Origin: Ditylenchus dipsaci
Taxonomy: Eukaryota > Nematoda > Chromadorea > Rhabditida > Anguinidae
Length of the DNA: 64,000 nt
NCBI GenBank assembly: GCA_004194705.1
Contig: SADC01001153.1
Span: 248,001 to 312,000 of the forward strand
Direction of reading: 5' to 3'
The notes under the pieces were generated by a model. That model searched no databases, was not told the origin of the DNA, and was given only the letters and a program-made list of their open reading frames with translations. A program made the translations under genes and the position numbers. Positions within the stretch are counted from its first letter, which is position 1. Each line of letters starts with the position of its first letter. Shown piece by piece: positions 10,934-22,987 of the stretch.

Positions 10934-12149
10934 CAGTTGCGGAAAAAAGTTACCGCCCGATCAGAATTTCCACATTTTTTGAGAAAAACTGTTTGAATTT
11001 AATTATTTTCAAACGGAAAGGGAAAACGAAATAGACAGTCTTGTAGAGAATTTCACGCTCTACAAAACTGGTATTTTTGTTCAAAAGATTCATTTAAAAT
11101 TTATGCAAAAAATCGCAAAGTTTGAAACAATGCAAAAATAAGGTCACGAAAAAGTTACCGCCCGATAACATTTTGATCTTTTTTACATGCTTGTCTTCAA
11201 TGGTGAAAGATTACAGCATACATTTTTAAGAGCCCTGAATTTTAGCTGCAATTTAGAAGGTCAAGCTTTTGCTTTAAATTGTTCTGAGAAAACTTATGAC
11301 CATCAACATAAAAGTGTCGACTTTTAGTCAAAATCAAAGTAAATGTAAGGAAAATGTTGTTCGGTCACGTAAATACCAGCTATTCTTGAAAATTTTAATA
11401 TCAAAAGCTAGCATTTAATGCATTTCTAAAAGCTCTTTTATTTATCTACAACATGGCATGTCGACTTCTCTTTTAGAATTAGACAGGGCTAAGAAACGGA
11501 TGGTTGAAGTTGGAAAAAACAAAAATGTACCAAAATGAAGTAAAAAGAGGAGTTTTATAACTCTTCCAACTTCAACCATCCGTTTCTTAGCCCTGTCTAA
11601 TTCTAAAAGAGCAGTCGACATGCCATTTTGTAGATAAATAAAAGAGCTTTTAGAAAATGCATTGAATGCTAGCTTTTGATATTAAAATTTTCAAGAATAG
11701 CTGGTATTTACGTGACCGAACAACCATTTTCCTTACATTTACTTTGATTTTGACTAAAAGTCGACACTTTTATGTTGATGGTCATAAGTTTTCTCAGAAC
11801 AATTTAAAGCAAAAGCTTGACCTTCTAAATTGCAGCTAAAATTCAGGGCTCTTAAAAAATGTATGCTGTAATCTTTCACCATTGAAGACAAGCATGTAAA
11901 AAAGATCAAAATGTTATCGGGCGGTAACTTTTTTCGTGACCTTATTTTTGCATTGTTTCAAACTTTGCGATTTTTTGCATAAATTTTAAATGAATCTTTG
12001 AACAAAAATACCAGTTTTGTAGAGCGTGAAATTCTCTACAAGACTGTCTATTTCGTTTTCCCTTTCCGTTTGAAAAATAATTAAATTCAAACAGTTTTTC
12101 TCAAAAAAATGTGGAAATTCTGATCGGGCGGTAACTTTTTCCGCAACTG
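10934..12149. mobile_element. Long-arm mariner-type foldback, GTTACCGCCC variant
   Basis: Palindrome with ends CAGTTGCGGAAAAAAG flanked by TA. The central part closely matches the element at 5066-6283, but the outer 200 bp of each arm are unrelated. The binding-site-like motif is AAAAAGTTACCGCCCGAT at both outer ends and both inner positions (near 11,150 and 11,925), where the sister element has GTTACGGTCC at all four. Confidence 0.87.
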
Positions 12150-12183
12150 TATTTACTCGATAATTATTTAAAGATTCATGTTA

Positions 12184-13488
12184 CAGTCGACTCTGTCAAT
12201 AGCGCACACCCAAAAAGTTCGTTCCAGCCTAGGGTCCGACACTTTTTCACCCTAAATTCGGAGCTATTTGCTGGATGTAATTCGCCAGCCTAGTGCAAAA
12301 AATCGCAAAAATTTAGATTCTGCCGATCGTTTTATAATACTGTAAAAACACTGTAGTTTTATCATTTGCACCCGCGACTATCCAATAACGTACCCATGTT
12401 TCCCAAATAGGTGTACGTTATTGGGAGAGTTGCGGTTCCAAATGACAAACTACAGTGTTTCATAAAAGCGATCAGCAAAATCTAAATCCTTGCGATTTTC
12501 GCATACGGTGTCGAATTACATTCAGCAAATAGCTATGAAATTTGGTTGCAGTTTCGAATCCCCCCCCCACGGGGACTGATCAGATGGAGGAGATAACATC
12601 ATATTCGTGTTTCTCGACCCCGATTTCCTGAGAAAGCCGGCTGTTTTTTAATTCTGAGAAAAAAAAATTTTTTCGAACCACAGGGGGGGTATCATGGTTT
12701 TTTAGTCAAAATTTGAAAAATTTGAATTGGCGCCTTTTGAATTTAAAAGGGATTAAGGGCTGTATTGGGAGGGAAGGGAGTAAAAGGGGGCCACTTTTAT
12801 GGCAGAACGTCAGAAATTGAAATGTTTGTATTCTTCGATTGCCTCACCATGTTTTTCAACTGGGCCGTGGCAAAAAGAGACTCTATATGCATTTTATGGT
12901 CAAGAGTTATTCTCGGAATCATGTCTAAGGTAAGTGAGTGCGCGCATCTCTAACTCTCAAGCCCCCTGCGCCCCCTTCGGGGCGCAGGGGCTTGGGGCTT
13001 GGAGTTGAGATGCGCACACCCACATACCTTAGACACAAATCACTCGAAAATGACTCTGGATGCATGAAAAAGCATGCATACCAGAGTTTATTTATGCGGT
13101 AGGCCCCAGTATTCAAAACTATGTTCAACATCTTCTTGTTAGTGAGCCTTCTATGATTAGTGGCCCCTTTTGTTCCCTTCCCCTCCCTATACAGCCCTAT
13201 TCCTTTTAAAATTCAAAAGGCGCCAATTTAAATTTTTCAAATTTTGACTAAAAAACCATGATACCCCCCTGTGGTTCGAAAAAATTTTTTTTCTCAGAAC
13301 TAAAAAAACAGCCGGCTTTCTCATGAAATCGGGGTCGAGAAACACGAATATGATGTTATCTCCTCCATCTGATCAGTCCCCGTGGGGGGGGGGGATTCTG
13401 AACTCAAGCCTGAAATTTAGGGTAAAAAGGTGTCGGACCCTAGGCTGGAACGAACTTTTCGGGAGTGCGCTATTGACAGAGTCGACTA
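12184..13488. mobile_element. Pogo/Tigger-like non-autonomous element
   Basis: Termini CAGTCGACTCTGTCAATAGC and inverse, flanked by TA (the last terminal base differs). The subterminal GTTCGTTCCAGCCTAGGGTC is shared with the elements at 29397 and 32450. CAGTnnACTCT... ends with TA duplications are typical of pogo-like elements. A palindrome at about 12245-12540 and a foldback at about 12560-13400 lie inside. Plus-strand short frames here follow the arms only. Confidence 0.75.
12560..13400. repeat. Foldback element with shared hairpin core
   Basis: The arms include GGGGACTGATCAGATGGAGG and its inverse, and CGAACCACAGGGGGG. The centre (about 12860-13110) is an imperfect hairpin with CCCCCTGCGCCCCCTTCGGG at its tip, flanked by CATGTCTAAGGTAAGTGAG and CCTTAGACACAAATCACTC. 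It matches the cores of two other elements whose arms are unrelated. Confidence 0.72.
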
Positions 13489-13505
13489 TATAACTCAGTA
13501 ACTGT

Positions 13506-14667
13506 TGCAAATATTAAAAGAGAAGTTCTGTAATTTTGTAGTTTCATCAAGGCCACCTCGACCCCTCAGAAATTTGAAAATTAGTGTCTGGGCTCAAATG
13601 AATAAGATAACTGAGTAAGATAACACCGAATTCGACCAATTTTTCTCACTAAGTCACCGAGCTGTGGCCTCCCGAAGTTTGGTACTCAGAAAAACCAGTA
13701 CTTTTCTTAAAACATTTTATACTTAGTGAAAATGTGGTGATGTACACTCATTTAAAAGTTTATTCTACGCAGAAAGAGTTGTTCTATCTAATGAGTGAAA
13801 AAATTTATAGTCTGTAATAAATTTTGGCTAAAAAAGTGTGTTTTTTTCAAAAAAATCAGCATTTTTCGATCACCAATTTTCGGCATAAAAACCGCCATAA
13901 AGATCGGAAATCGGGGTGTACCCTACTGAATTTTAATGCATCAGAAAGAGAATTTCCGGTGTCACCTTTTTTGGTGAAAAAACCATGGAAAAAATTGGAG
14001 GGGGTGAGACGAAAAAGGCCTTTGAATTTGGCTAGTCATCACTAACTCTTTTCAGTTTTTGACGTAAAAAATTTTTTGCACTAGGAAACCTAAAATTCTG
14101 ACACCGAATTCATGATCAGCGTATCTGATTTGCTTCTAAAACTACTCTTAGAGGTGCAATTTGAATGTCATATTTCAAACTCCTCATGACAATAAACTTT
14201 CAAACAAGTCAATAATTGGTGAATCAAATATTTATTGCTCTGAGAAAAAATTTGAAATATGACATTCGAATTACACTTCTAAAAGTGGTTTTAGAAGCAA
14301 ATCAGATACGCCGATCTCAAATTCGGTGTCAGAATTTAGGTTTTCTAGTGCAAAAAAATTTTTACGTCAAATTTTTTTCACTCATCAGATAGAACAACTC
14401 TTTCTGCGTAGAATAAACTTTTAAATGAGTGTACATCACCACATTTTCACTAAGTATAAAATGTTTTAAGAAAAGTACTGGTTTTTCTGAGTACCAAAGT
14501 TCGGGAGGCCACAGCTCGGTGACTTAGTAATAAAAATTGGTCGAATTTAGTGTTATCTTACTCAACAAATCGTAAGCTTTCATTTGAGCTCGAACACTCA
14601 ACTTCCAAATTTCTGAGGGGTCTTACCAAACTACAAAATTACAGAACTTCTCTTTTAAAGCATTTGC
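13506..14667. repeat. 1.2-kb foldback with a nested palindrome
   Basis: The outer arms (13506-13810 and 14375-14667) are inverted copies, for example AGTTGTTCTATCTAATGAG and GTGGTGATGTACACTCAT. A second palindrome occupies 14058-14370 with ends TTTTTTGCACTAGGAAACCT, a family also seen at 26960-27255. Non-palindromic sequence at 13820-14050 separates them. No coding signal. Confidence 0.7.
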
Positions 14668-14669
14668 CA

Positions 14670-16660
14670 GTTTAACTCACGAATTTAAGGGTCATTTGTT
14701 TTTTTTCAAATGGAACATTTTTGGATTCAAAAAGAAAATTTCTAGGTAAAGATTCAAAAATTCTATGAGACTTTTTCAACACAATGAAACCATGATGGCT
14801 GTGTGAAAAATAATGTTTGGTCAAAATTGTCAGCAATTTCGAAAAAGATGTTATTTTAATTTTAATCCTGATTTTCATTGCACCTTTTGATTATTTATAA
14901 ATTCGGACAGTTCATAGAGAGCCTTATTTTTCTAAGATCTTACACAAAATTTCAGAAATATATTACTGTAGATTTTTTTTTAAATAATTATCTACTCCTG
15001 AAAACTACCCACTTTCTAAAAATTACCCACCAGTAGTCAAAACATTGACAAAACCAAAAAAATATTAAGATAAACGACTGAATTCCTGGATCACCAATTT
15101 GAAAAAAAATACGGTCAGATGGACGAGTAACCTAAGCACAGGAGTGCCTGAACAACAAAGACATGCTCCAATACTATCTAAGTATTGTGTTCCCTTCTAA
15201 ATCAGGTGAGTGGATTAGGAAGCGTACAATCCAATTATTTCACGGAAAAGCTCGGAAGTATGAGTTGCATAAAGCAAAAGACCTGTTCTCTCCCTGGCGT
15301 GCTAGGGATTTGTTCCTCCAACTAGATATGTTTCCACCATCGTTCTTGCAGAGCCAGATTTGTTAATCCAGTGCATGGACTGGTTCTATAAAGAGTGTTG
15401 CGCAACTTCAATTATACAACAACAATAACACGCAGAGTGGCCGCAGGGGATTTTTTTTTTAAACTAGAGTAAAGAAATCTAACAATAACAAAAAAAATTA
15501 AATGTAATATTTATGTAAACAAAGCCACCGTATTTCGGCATTTGCAGAAACTTTTTTTAACACTTTTGACACTTTTTCTGTATCCAGAACAACATTTCGT
15601 GTCGCTACAATCGCTGCTTCATGTCGTCGTTTCTATTGTCAAGACAAAACCGTGGTCCTTTTTTTGACAAGAAAAACTTTTGCACCTTTGAGTGACAGAA
15701 ACCTTTTTTGGGCAGCGGTAAAAGTGATTTGGCAACTGAAAAAAAGTTTAGCCCATTTGGACAGGACCTCGCAATCTATGTTCCAGCCATAACCCAACAA
15801 ATCTGCAGTTTTTTCCTCGACAATAAAATTGTTGAGGGAGAAATATTCCTACGCCCTCCCCACTCTCCCTTCTGGTGAGACTTGGGGTTAAGAGGCTTAC
15901 ACAAAAATCAATTTCGGTAAATAAGTATATTTTATAATGTTGAAAAAATACTTCGTACCGCATTTTCCTTATCGCGCGGTCCCTCCCCCTATATCCAAAA
16001 ACGCGTTTTTTGGCTTTATAGTCTTTGAAGGAATTTCGCGGGAAACTGAAAAAGTTTCAAAACTTGGTTTGAAAAACAATTTCCAGACTTAAAATGGCTT
16101 CTAGTTTCCATAGATGCCCGATTTTGTAAAAATTTGCCACAACTCTGCAGTAGTCATCCAGGGCTACATTTTAATATATGACTCTTCCCCTGAATTGCAA
16201 ACCTCCACATTCTCATGCGAAAATAAGTTCATAGAAGTTTTTGCCTTATATTTGACGTGAAATCTTCACTTCGTTTGACCTGTACTCAAAATTTTATAGG
16301 AAAACTTTAAAATCTGAGTTTTAGGATCTAACAAAAGTATATTGTAAGTAAATTTTCGATTTTACGTCGAATGGACTGATAATAAAATATTGCAAAAGCT
16401 TGAAAAATCAGTGGGGTCGGGAGGTGGGGCTGAACTCGTGAACTCGAGGAAAATAGCTTTATTTGCTATGTAAAAACGTGTGATGAAATGGTTTATCATT
16501 GCGCAATGCAAACAGGTCTAATAAGCTAAAGGAAATATTTTCGGGCGTTTTGAAAAGCTGTGTAACTATTATGAAACCAAAATTTAGCCGTGGTCTTCTC
16601 TGCAACAGGCAAGACATATTGTAAAAAGAGAGGGCTCAAGAAACGAGAAGCTAAAAGAAG
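14670..16660. other. No recognisable gene
   Basis: AT-rich sequence. A 67-codon plus-strand frame at 15163-15366 contains a basic stretch (GEWIRKRTIQLFHGKARKY) that might be an exon, but it has no recognisable family or convincing partner exons. Short homopolymers and degenerate repeats fill the rest. Confidence 0.4.
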
Positions 16661-16862
16661 TCCGTTACCTGGCTTTTATAATCAAAGGAATTTTTTGATT
16701 TGCGGCAAAGATTTCTCGAAGCTCAAAATGCACTTTTTCGGAAATTTTTATGCGTTGGCTAAACAAAAATTTGTGGTCGGAGCAGAAGCTTTGGCTTATG
16801 AAAAATGGAATTCACATATTTTACATTTTTTAAATTCAATCATATCTTTCAAAAACTCACAC

Positions 16863-17369
16863 TAGCAGCAAACAAGCGTTCTAAACAGGCTTGTTTCATT
16901 AATAAAGCTGAGCAACACAGGTCATCCTGGATGAAATCTGAGTGTGGTGGTTGTTGCTTCAGAAATGAGAGATGAGACGTGCTGCTAGCACACTGTCTTT
17001 CATGTAACAGCTTGCCGAATGCTAGTTCTTTGGCTGCTACAGCTAAAGCCACGGAGGTGTTGGTAGTGGAGTCAGCTGGACACACTCTGGTAGCGAGGTT
17101 GCTGACCAAATCACTCTCGCTGCTAGTGCTACTGTTGCTCCATACGCACTCCTCCTCTTCTGAGTCTACTACGACCTCTAATGAAGGAGCAAAGGTCGAG
17201 AACGCACTTGCCATTTCACGAGGTGGCCCCACCGAAATTTTTGTGTTCTACAAATGAATAATATTGAGCTTAATGCAACAACGACAAAAAATAGTAGTAG
17301 AAAGGGGGATTTCCAATTACTGCTGCTGCAATCGGAAGAAGAGCCAAGGAGATGGTGCGATTTGTCTTC
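16863..17369 (-). CDS. Unidentified spliced gene fragment
   Basis: Two minus-strand exons fit: 17321-17369 (EDKSHHLLGSSSDCSS) and 16863-17247, joined by a 73-base GT-AG intron at a consistent phase. The main exon encodes 128 residues that are Ser/Glu-rich and acidic early (VVVDSEEEECVW) and Cys/Leu-rich late (DLCCSALLMKQACLERLFAA), then a GTGTGAG donor. I do not recognise a family. An upstream micro-exon (DKASKK) and a downstream exon near 16669-16794 are possible but their frames are unsettled. The opposite strand has an open frame at 17254-17547 that could be an alternative. Confidence 0.35.
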
Positions 17370-18369
17370 CTGCACTTTATATCTCCCTTTACCTTTTTGG
17401 ACGCTTTATCCCTGTTTAAAAAGACGTGATTTGTTGGTAAGAACAAGTTACCACCGCCTTTATTTGGATATCAGGGAGGAGGATAAAGAGAGGAAATTAG
17501 CTTGGGGCTTTACAAAAGCCAGAAAAGCTTGCATAACAAAGAATTAAAAATATTTTCAAGTAGACCAGACTAAAATGTAAAAGATTGGCATAATTTTCTG
17601 CAAAAGGGTGGGGATACGATTTGGCGGCGGAAAGAAGAGCAACGGAACAAACAGCGGCGCTAAATACGGCGGAGATCGATTCGGCGACGGAAAAAAACGG
17701 AGCTATTGAAAAACGTTATATACCATTCGATAGCTCTTCGAAAATCCTCATCATACTTAGACATAAGTTTTGACCTGGGCTAAATTTGAGGGGTTAAAAA
17801 TGCATATGAAATTACATAGTTTTATTGAAAAAATATAGTTTTAATTGAAGACAAATATGTGACTGGGTGGTGCAGAGGGTAGTGAATTAGGCGCCCGGAA
17901 ATCTTCCATTTTAAAAAGAATTTGTGACCCTAGTGACGAATGCCCCCCCGCCTCCCAACGATTTTCACCTTTTTTACTTAAGTAAAAAGTACCCAAATTT
18001 ATGTCCCAGACCCCGGAAAATGTGCGTAAACTCTTTATTAGTCACAACTTCTGTACGCTGGCCTACCTCAAGCCTAAATGCTAATCCTAAACTTGTTGTT
18101 TGAAAGGGTAGTTACATCAATTTTTAAAAGGTCGGATTCTTTGGGGGAGTGGGGGGGGGGGGTCTATTCGCTACTAGCGCCAAATTTGTCACCGGATTTG
18201 TGTTCACGTTGTCGATTTGCACGTGAAACTGGTTTCTAAATTCATCAATCACTGACAAATTTTGAATTCCGCTCAAGACAATAAACATTCAAATTTACCA
18301 CAGGGGGACAAGGCAAACGAAAATTTTTTTTTCGAAAAATGTCCTTTCCACACTTTTTTCGCCTTTTCC

Positions 18370-18510
18370 ATATAGTTCGCAATTGCGCCTAATTAGGCGC
18401 ACCTGCGCCAAAATGGCTTGGCGTTCTGTCATTTACAACTGCGCCTAAATTGCGCCTAAACTGCGCCTAAATTTTAGGCGCAATTTAGGCGCAGTTTTAG
18501 ATGTACTAGG
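18370..18510. repeat. GCGCCTAAA iterated foldback
   Basis: Direct and inverted copies of GCGCCTAAATT and AATTAGGCGC cluster within 140 bases. This looks like the tips of a small foldback element of the motif-iterated kind seen elsewhere. Ends not resolved. Confidence 0.5.
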
Positions 18511-18814
18511 TTGATACCTTTCAGCACATTAATTACTGAATTTCACTGACTATTTAACTTAATTTACTACCTAAAACAAATTTTAGATGTCAAGTAATGA
18601 CTTTATCCATTTTCTTGCAAACACGACACCATAAAAAAAACTATTCAGGAACTAACCAATCCATCTGAAGGGTACCGACAAATTACATATGGGGTACTTT
18701 AATCGTTTAGAAAGTAACTAATCCATCTGGAAGGATATGAAAGTTTTCCATCGTTTTTAGGGCCTAAAACATACTTTCCCCTAAAAAAACAAACAAACTT
18801 TTCAAAAAACCGTT

Positions 18815-18912
18815 GCGAACTGGCTGTTGCTTACTGGCCGCTTAAAACCGTTGCTAACTGGCCGTTGCTAACTGGCTACGTTGCTAACTGGCTACGTTGC
18901 TAACTGGCCGTA
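18815..18912. repeat. GTTGCTAACTGGC tandem array
   Basis: Six or seven near-identical copies of GTTGCTAACTGGCCG sit in tandem with small spacers. It borders a truncated TA-CCGTATTT family element ending at 19159 (TTAGAGAAAATACGG then TA). Confidence 0.6.
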
Positions 18913-19223
18913 CTCCAATTTTCAAGTCAATCTTGGCGCCAATAAACCGACCCCCTCTATTTTGAGGGTCTATACCTCAGGGCAGAGAAAACATTTTGCA
19001 TATCTGTTTTTTGCGTTTTCTTAACTCCCACGAGCTCTACCGATTCCTCTTTTTCGATTTTGGATTTTCACCCGAAATTTTGAGATCTACCAGAAATTTC
19101 CCCGATTTCGGAGAGGTTGAAAAATAAATGGACCGGTCGGAATATTAGAGAAAATACGGTATGTAAAAATTACGCCAACGCCGACAGCGTGAGCGAGCCA
19201 TAAAGTAACTTTCCTTTTTCTAG

Positions 19224-20508
19224 CCTTCTGATGTGGACGTACTGGCTCCATTTGTTTTTGATTGCGTGCGTTGTTCTTGTCAACTCGGCTGCTATTTTCT
19301 GCGCATGGGACTCAATTGTAAAAATCTTTCGTTTCTTGAAACGAGTAGTTTTGCAAATTAGCAATTCGGTATTCGAATACTGGTATAAATATTTCTTAAG
19401 TAACTTTTGATCTTTTAGATAGCTCGTAGAAAAATTCGTCGTTCAGACAGAACCTCAATGGAAATAGTGTTTGCTCATATGCTGAAGCAGGAAATTTCTC
19501 CAATAGAGCCATTTATGATTTCTTCAGCGTTGTGGTTCAGCTCTCCTTCGAATGCAGATCTTGATAAAAATGGAAAGTTAGTGAAGCAGTTAGTGCCTGA
19601 AAACCAAGCGTTAGTAAGTGCAATGTAATATTGGTTATAATTGATATAGATAATCGATTTTTAGGCTCCTAGTGCAGCAGAAGTTGTTCTTGAACTGGAA
19701 GATCAAAGAAGCGCAGCGATCGATCGTCTTTTTCGGCACAAAAAAGCATTCTTCCAAAACTGCGAATATGAGGGAACTATAGCACGCGCCTTCACGTATG
19801 TTTTTTGCAAGTTTGAAAAAATTCACGGAATTCTTTACTGATTTTTAGCGGAGTTGTGGACAAACTTTATTACCAACTGAAATTACAATAAAACTGCAAC
19901 TACAAAATCTGTTTTTCGTAGCTTGTGATATGTTTGAAACTTTTTAGACTGCTCATGTTGTAGTTCTGAATATATTCTTTCTAGTCATATTGGTTTATTG
20001 ACCAAAGTTTTTCATTCCTGAGGCTGTAGCCTAGTAGGTCATTTAGCATTGATATTTAACATTAATCTTGGTGCTTCTGAAAAAATACATATTTTTATTT
20101 TCAAGGGCACACAAAACATGAATTAATTTTTGGTAAATAAGAGTTTAACATAAGTCGACGAACAGGACGGTAACTATACAGGACGATAGATCTGTTCGTC
20201 GACTTATAAAAAAACCAATGGGAAATTTCGTCCATTTGTAAACTTTTCTTTTTTTTAGTCGCAAAACAGACTTCAAAGAAATTACGGCGGATGAAGGGCA
20301 AACAACACGTAGTTCACATAGTCATCGTCGTCCTTCTGCTATTCATCATACTGTTCAAAAAATTGAGGAAGTGAAGAAAGAGGTCGCAAGTCGGGAAAAG
20401 GACGTTCACGATTTACCGATTGAAATGAATGAAGTGGACTCTGAAGACAAGAATGTGCAGAAAACTCAATCAGAGAACACTCAAATAGAGAAAACTCAGA
20501 ATGATTAG
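19224..20508 (+). CDS. Unidentified membrane protein with two possible 3' ends
   Basis: Exons 19224-19382, 19419-19613 and 19665-19795 encode a transmembrane segment (HLFLIACVVLVNSAAIFCAW), a basic stretch (KIFRFLKRVVLQ, IARRKIRRSDR) and a soluble region (EVVLELEDQRSAAIDRLF). The third exon ends in phase 2 at a GTATG donor. Two acceptors accept that phase. One exon at 19849-19891 ends GVVDKLYYQLKLQ at a stop overlapping AATAAA. The other at 20259-20508 gives a charged tail rich in Glu, Lys and Ser. Another AATAAA follows at about 20,578. The first junction needs one extra base. I do not recognise the family; earlier exons may lie to the left. Confidence 0.5.
20148..20212. repeat. Short palindrome
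   Basis: ATAAGTCGACGAACAG and its inverse flank about 25 bases. It lies between the two alternative last exons of the gene to its left. Confidence 0.55.
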
Positions 20509-21182
20509 TCACAAATACGTTTTATTGCCGTGTATTTACGTCGCAGGTATTTACTATCTGCAAAGTTAGTATCAGTGTATAATAAAGCAAGTTTAAACAA
20601 ATGATAAGAGCTGCTTCTGATTGGGTGGTAATTTGCCGTTAAATCTACATAGAAAGGCCTTCCGGAATCCGAAATTTCCGATCACAGGTTTGAATCTTGC
20701 TGGTTGCAGGCTTTTCTTCTTGACCACTTATAAAAGTGAATTTTTTTAAAGGATTAGTGAAATTTAGGCTAAGTACGAAAACCACTTGTATTCAGCCTTA
20801 AAGGGTATGAAAGGGTAGGGTAACCGCTAGTGTCCACCGTGAAGGGCATACCTCTATTAGAATCTGAAAATAATAAAACCATAGTTTTCTACTTAAAAAA
20901 CATGCGCTAAAGATGGTTTGCTATAACCATTGAGGAAGTACGTAACTATCAAGTGGCTATCCCAAATATTTGGGTAAAATCAAGTACCCCTACTTAAATG
21001 GCCCTATCTCAGTGCTATCGCTTGACTAATGGTACCTGGACACCTTAATTTCGCCTTTTGGATGCCTTGGATACCGGAGTTTTTTTAGTGCGGAAGGACT
21101 AATTATCAAAAATTTGTTCAATCCTTACGAACATGAGTAATAATAGCGCGCGAAGTGCAGCGAAATAAATAAGACAATATAA

Positions 21183-21671
21183 TTGGGTGGTATTTAATTT
21201 TGGCCATAGAATACTGAATTTTGGCCATAGAATACTGAAAAATGGCCATAGATTTCTGAATTTTAGCCATACTTGCTCGAAATCATGTTTCAACCACTTT
21301 TTAAGATGCTCTTGGACCTGAAACATCATGAAAAGATGTTTTAAGGGTGTCGATGACAATTTTCCGAGAATTTTTTTTGACCGAAATTTGACTTTTTGCC
21401 CTGACCAATGGTCAGAAAAATTACAGAAATTTTTTTTCGGAAAAAGTGTCATCGACACCCTTAAAACATCTTTTCAGGATGTTTCAGGTCCAAGAGCATC
21501 TTAAAAGGTGGTTGAAACATGATTTCGAGCGAGTATGGCTAAAATTCAGAAATCTATGGCCAATTTTCAGTATTCTATGGCCAAATTCAGTAATCTATGG
21601 CCAAAAAAATCTGTGGCCAAAATTAAATAGTCTATGGCCAAAATTCAGTATTCTATGGCCAATTTTAAACA
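21183..21671. repeat. Foldback with CTATGGCCAAAATT iterations
   Basis: Inverted arms meet near 21,395. Each arm tip carries spaced copies of CTATGGCCAAAATTCAGTAT, and the ends read TTGGGTGGTATTTAATTTTG and CATAACCCAA. The long open frames on both strands are products of the palindrome. Confidence 0.7.
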
Positions 21672-21789
21672 TAACCCAATATAATTTAAGGTAATTACAA
21701 TTTAGATTAATTTAGAATTTAAAATATTGTTTTTAAAAATTAGAATCTAATTTACAATTTAGAATTTAAAAATATTGAATTTTCGATAT

Positions 21790-21862
21790 TGGGCCCCATT
21801 TTTGAATTGGGGCCCAAATGCGGGGGCCCAAATGCGGGGGCCCAAATGCGGTGGGGACCAAA
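21790..21862. repeat. GGGCCCAAATGCG tandem copies
   Basis: Four close copies of GGGCCCAAATGCGG. No gene is visible from 21,700 to 22,590. Confidence 0.5.
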
Positions 21863-22589
21863 CGCGTACGAACCCCTAAAATCCGTTACTTTCTCTATTT
21901 ATTATTTGCGTTTTTGACCAATTTTTATGTGTCGACTACCAGGCATGTTTTAGTCCAACCTTATCTAAGAATCTGCTTAATATTTTGGTAAAAAACATGA
22001 CTTCTAGTCGACAATAAAACTGGGCCACAAAAAAGGTGAGAATATATAAAGAAAGTACCGGGTTTCGGAGAAGTTTGTCAGAGTTTCGTCGCTTGTCATA
22101 GTTGTCCTATACTATAAGTTTTACAATATGTATGCAAATACCGGTCTCCTTTTGCTTTTTACATAGTTTACAATTTTTTTACCTAAATTCTAATTATTAC
22201 TAAATAACCTTTTTGCCATTGGTTTTTTTGAACGTAATAAGCTTTTGGTTATAATTTTAGATAGTTTGTTCTGCTGTGAGAAATTTACGTTGTCAATGGC
22301 GACATAAAATGCACTTCATGAAAAGTTTTTAATGTTTTTTATTAGTGAATTCTTTCTTTAATGAAATTATTTAATAGCATTTTTTTTATTTAACATAACC
22401 CTGAGATCAACGTTGCGGTCCCATAAATTATGTAAAATCAGATGTCGATTTTGACTTTGACCTTACATTTCTACAATTTTTTGAATTAAAAAAAATTGCT
22501 GGTTCTTTATCTTTTTAAAACGCACGGGCATGCCCCTTTAATTAACATCTGATTATTTTCGATTTGTGTTAAAATATGGAAATTTACTT

Positions 22590-22945
22590 GTTTTAAAATT
22601 GGATGAATCTTTTTTTTTGCCACGTTTAAGCTTGTTTATGCCACGATTTGGCTTTTTTCTGCCACGTTTTTTGAAATTTGTTTGAAAAAGCTTTTCGCTG
22701 CCACGTTTTGCTATTGTATAACATTATACCGTAATTTAATTAATAGGTGAGACAATTATATCACAAATCAATAATCAACGATCCTTCCTCCACTAAAACC
22801 ACAGCTCTGTACTTTTTTTCCATAAAATGCTTTATTGAGTAAAACATGGCAGAAAAAGCAAAATCGTGGCATAAAAAAACCAAACGTCGCAGTAAAAAGC
22901 TTTTTTGTACCAAATTTGAAAAACATGACAGAAAAAAATCCATTC
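22590..22945. repeat. Foldback with TTTTGCCACG iterations
   Basis: Left-side copies of TTTTTGCCACGTTTT face right-side copies of CATGGCAGAAAAAGCAAAAT. The arms are degenerate. It ends about 40 bases before the first nuclear-receptor exon. Confidence 0.5.
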
Positions 22946-22987
22946 TTTTAGAATTAGAGCCATATCATGTAATCTGCACTTTTACAG

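Noticed and set aside
5066..14667. Palindromes as hairpin-read or inverted-assembly artefacts
   Set aside because: The arms differ by scattered substitutions and small indels, the ends carry TA or 8-bp duplications, and related copies occur elsewhere with different flanks. An artefact would give identical arms and no duplications.
18815..18912. Regular repeats that might look like a CRISPR array
   Set aside because: Spacers are absent or near-identical, units are under 20 bases, and the sequence is eukaryotic with spliced genes.
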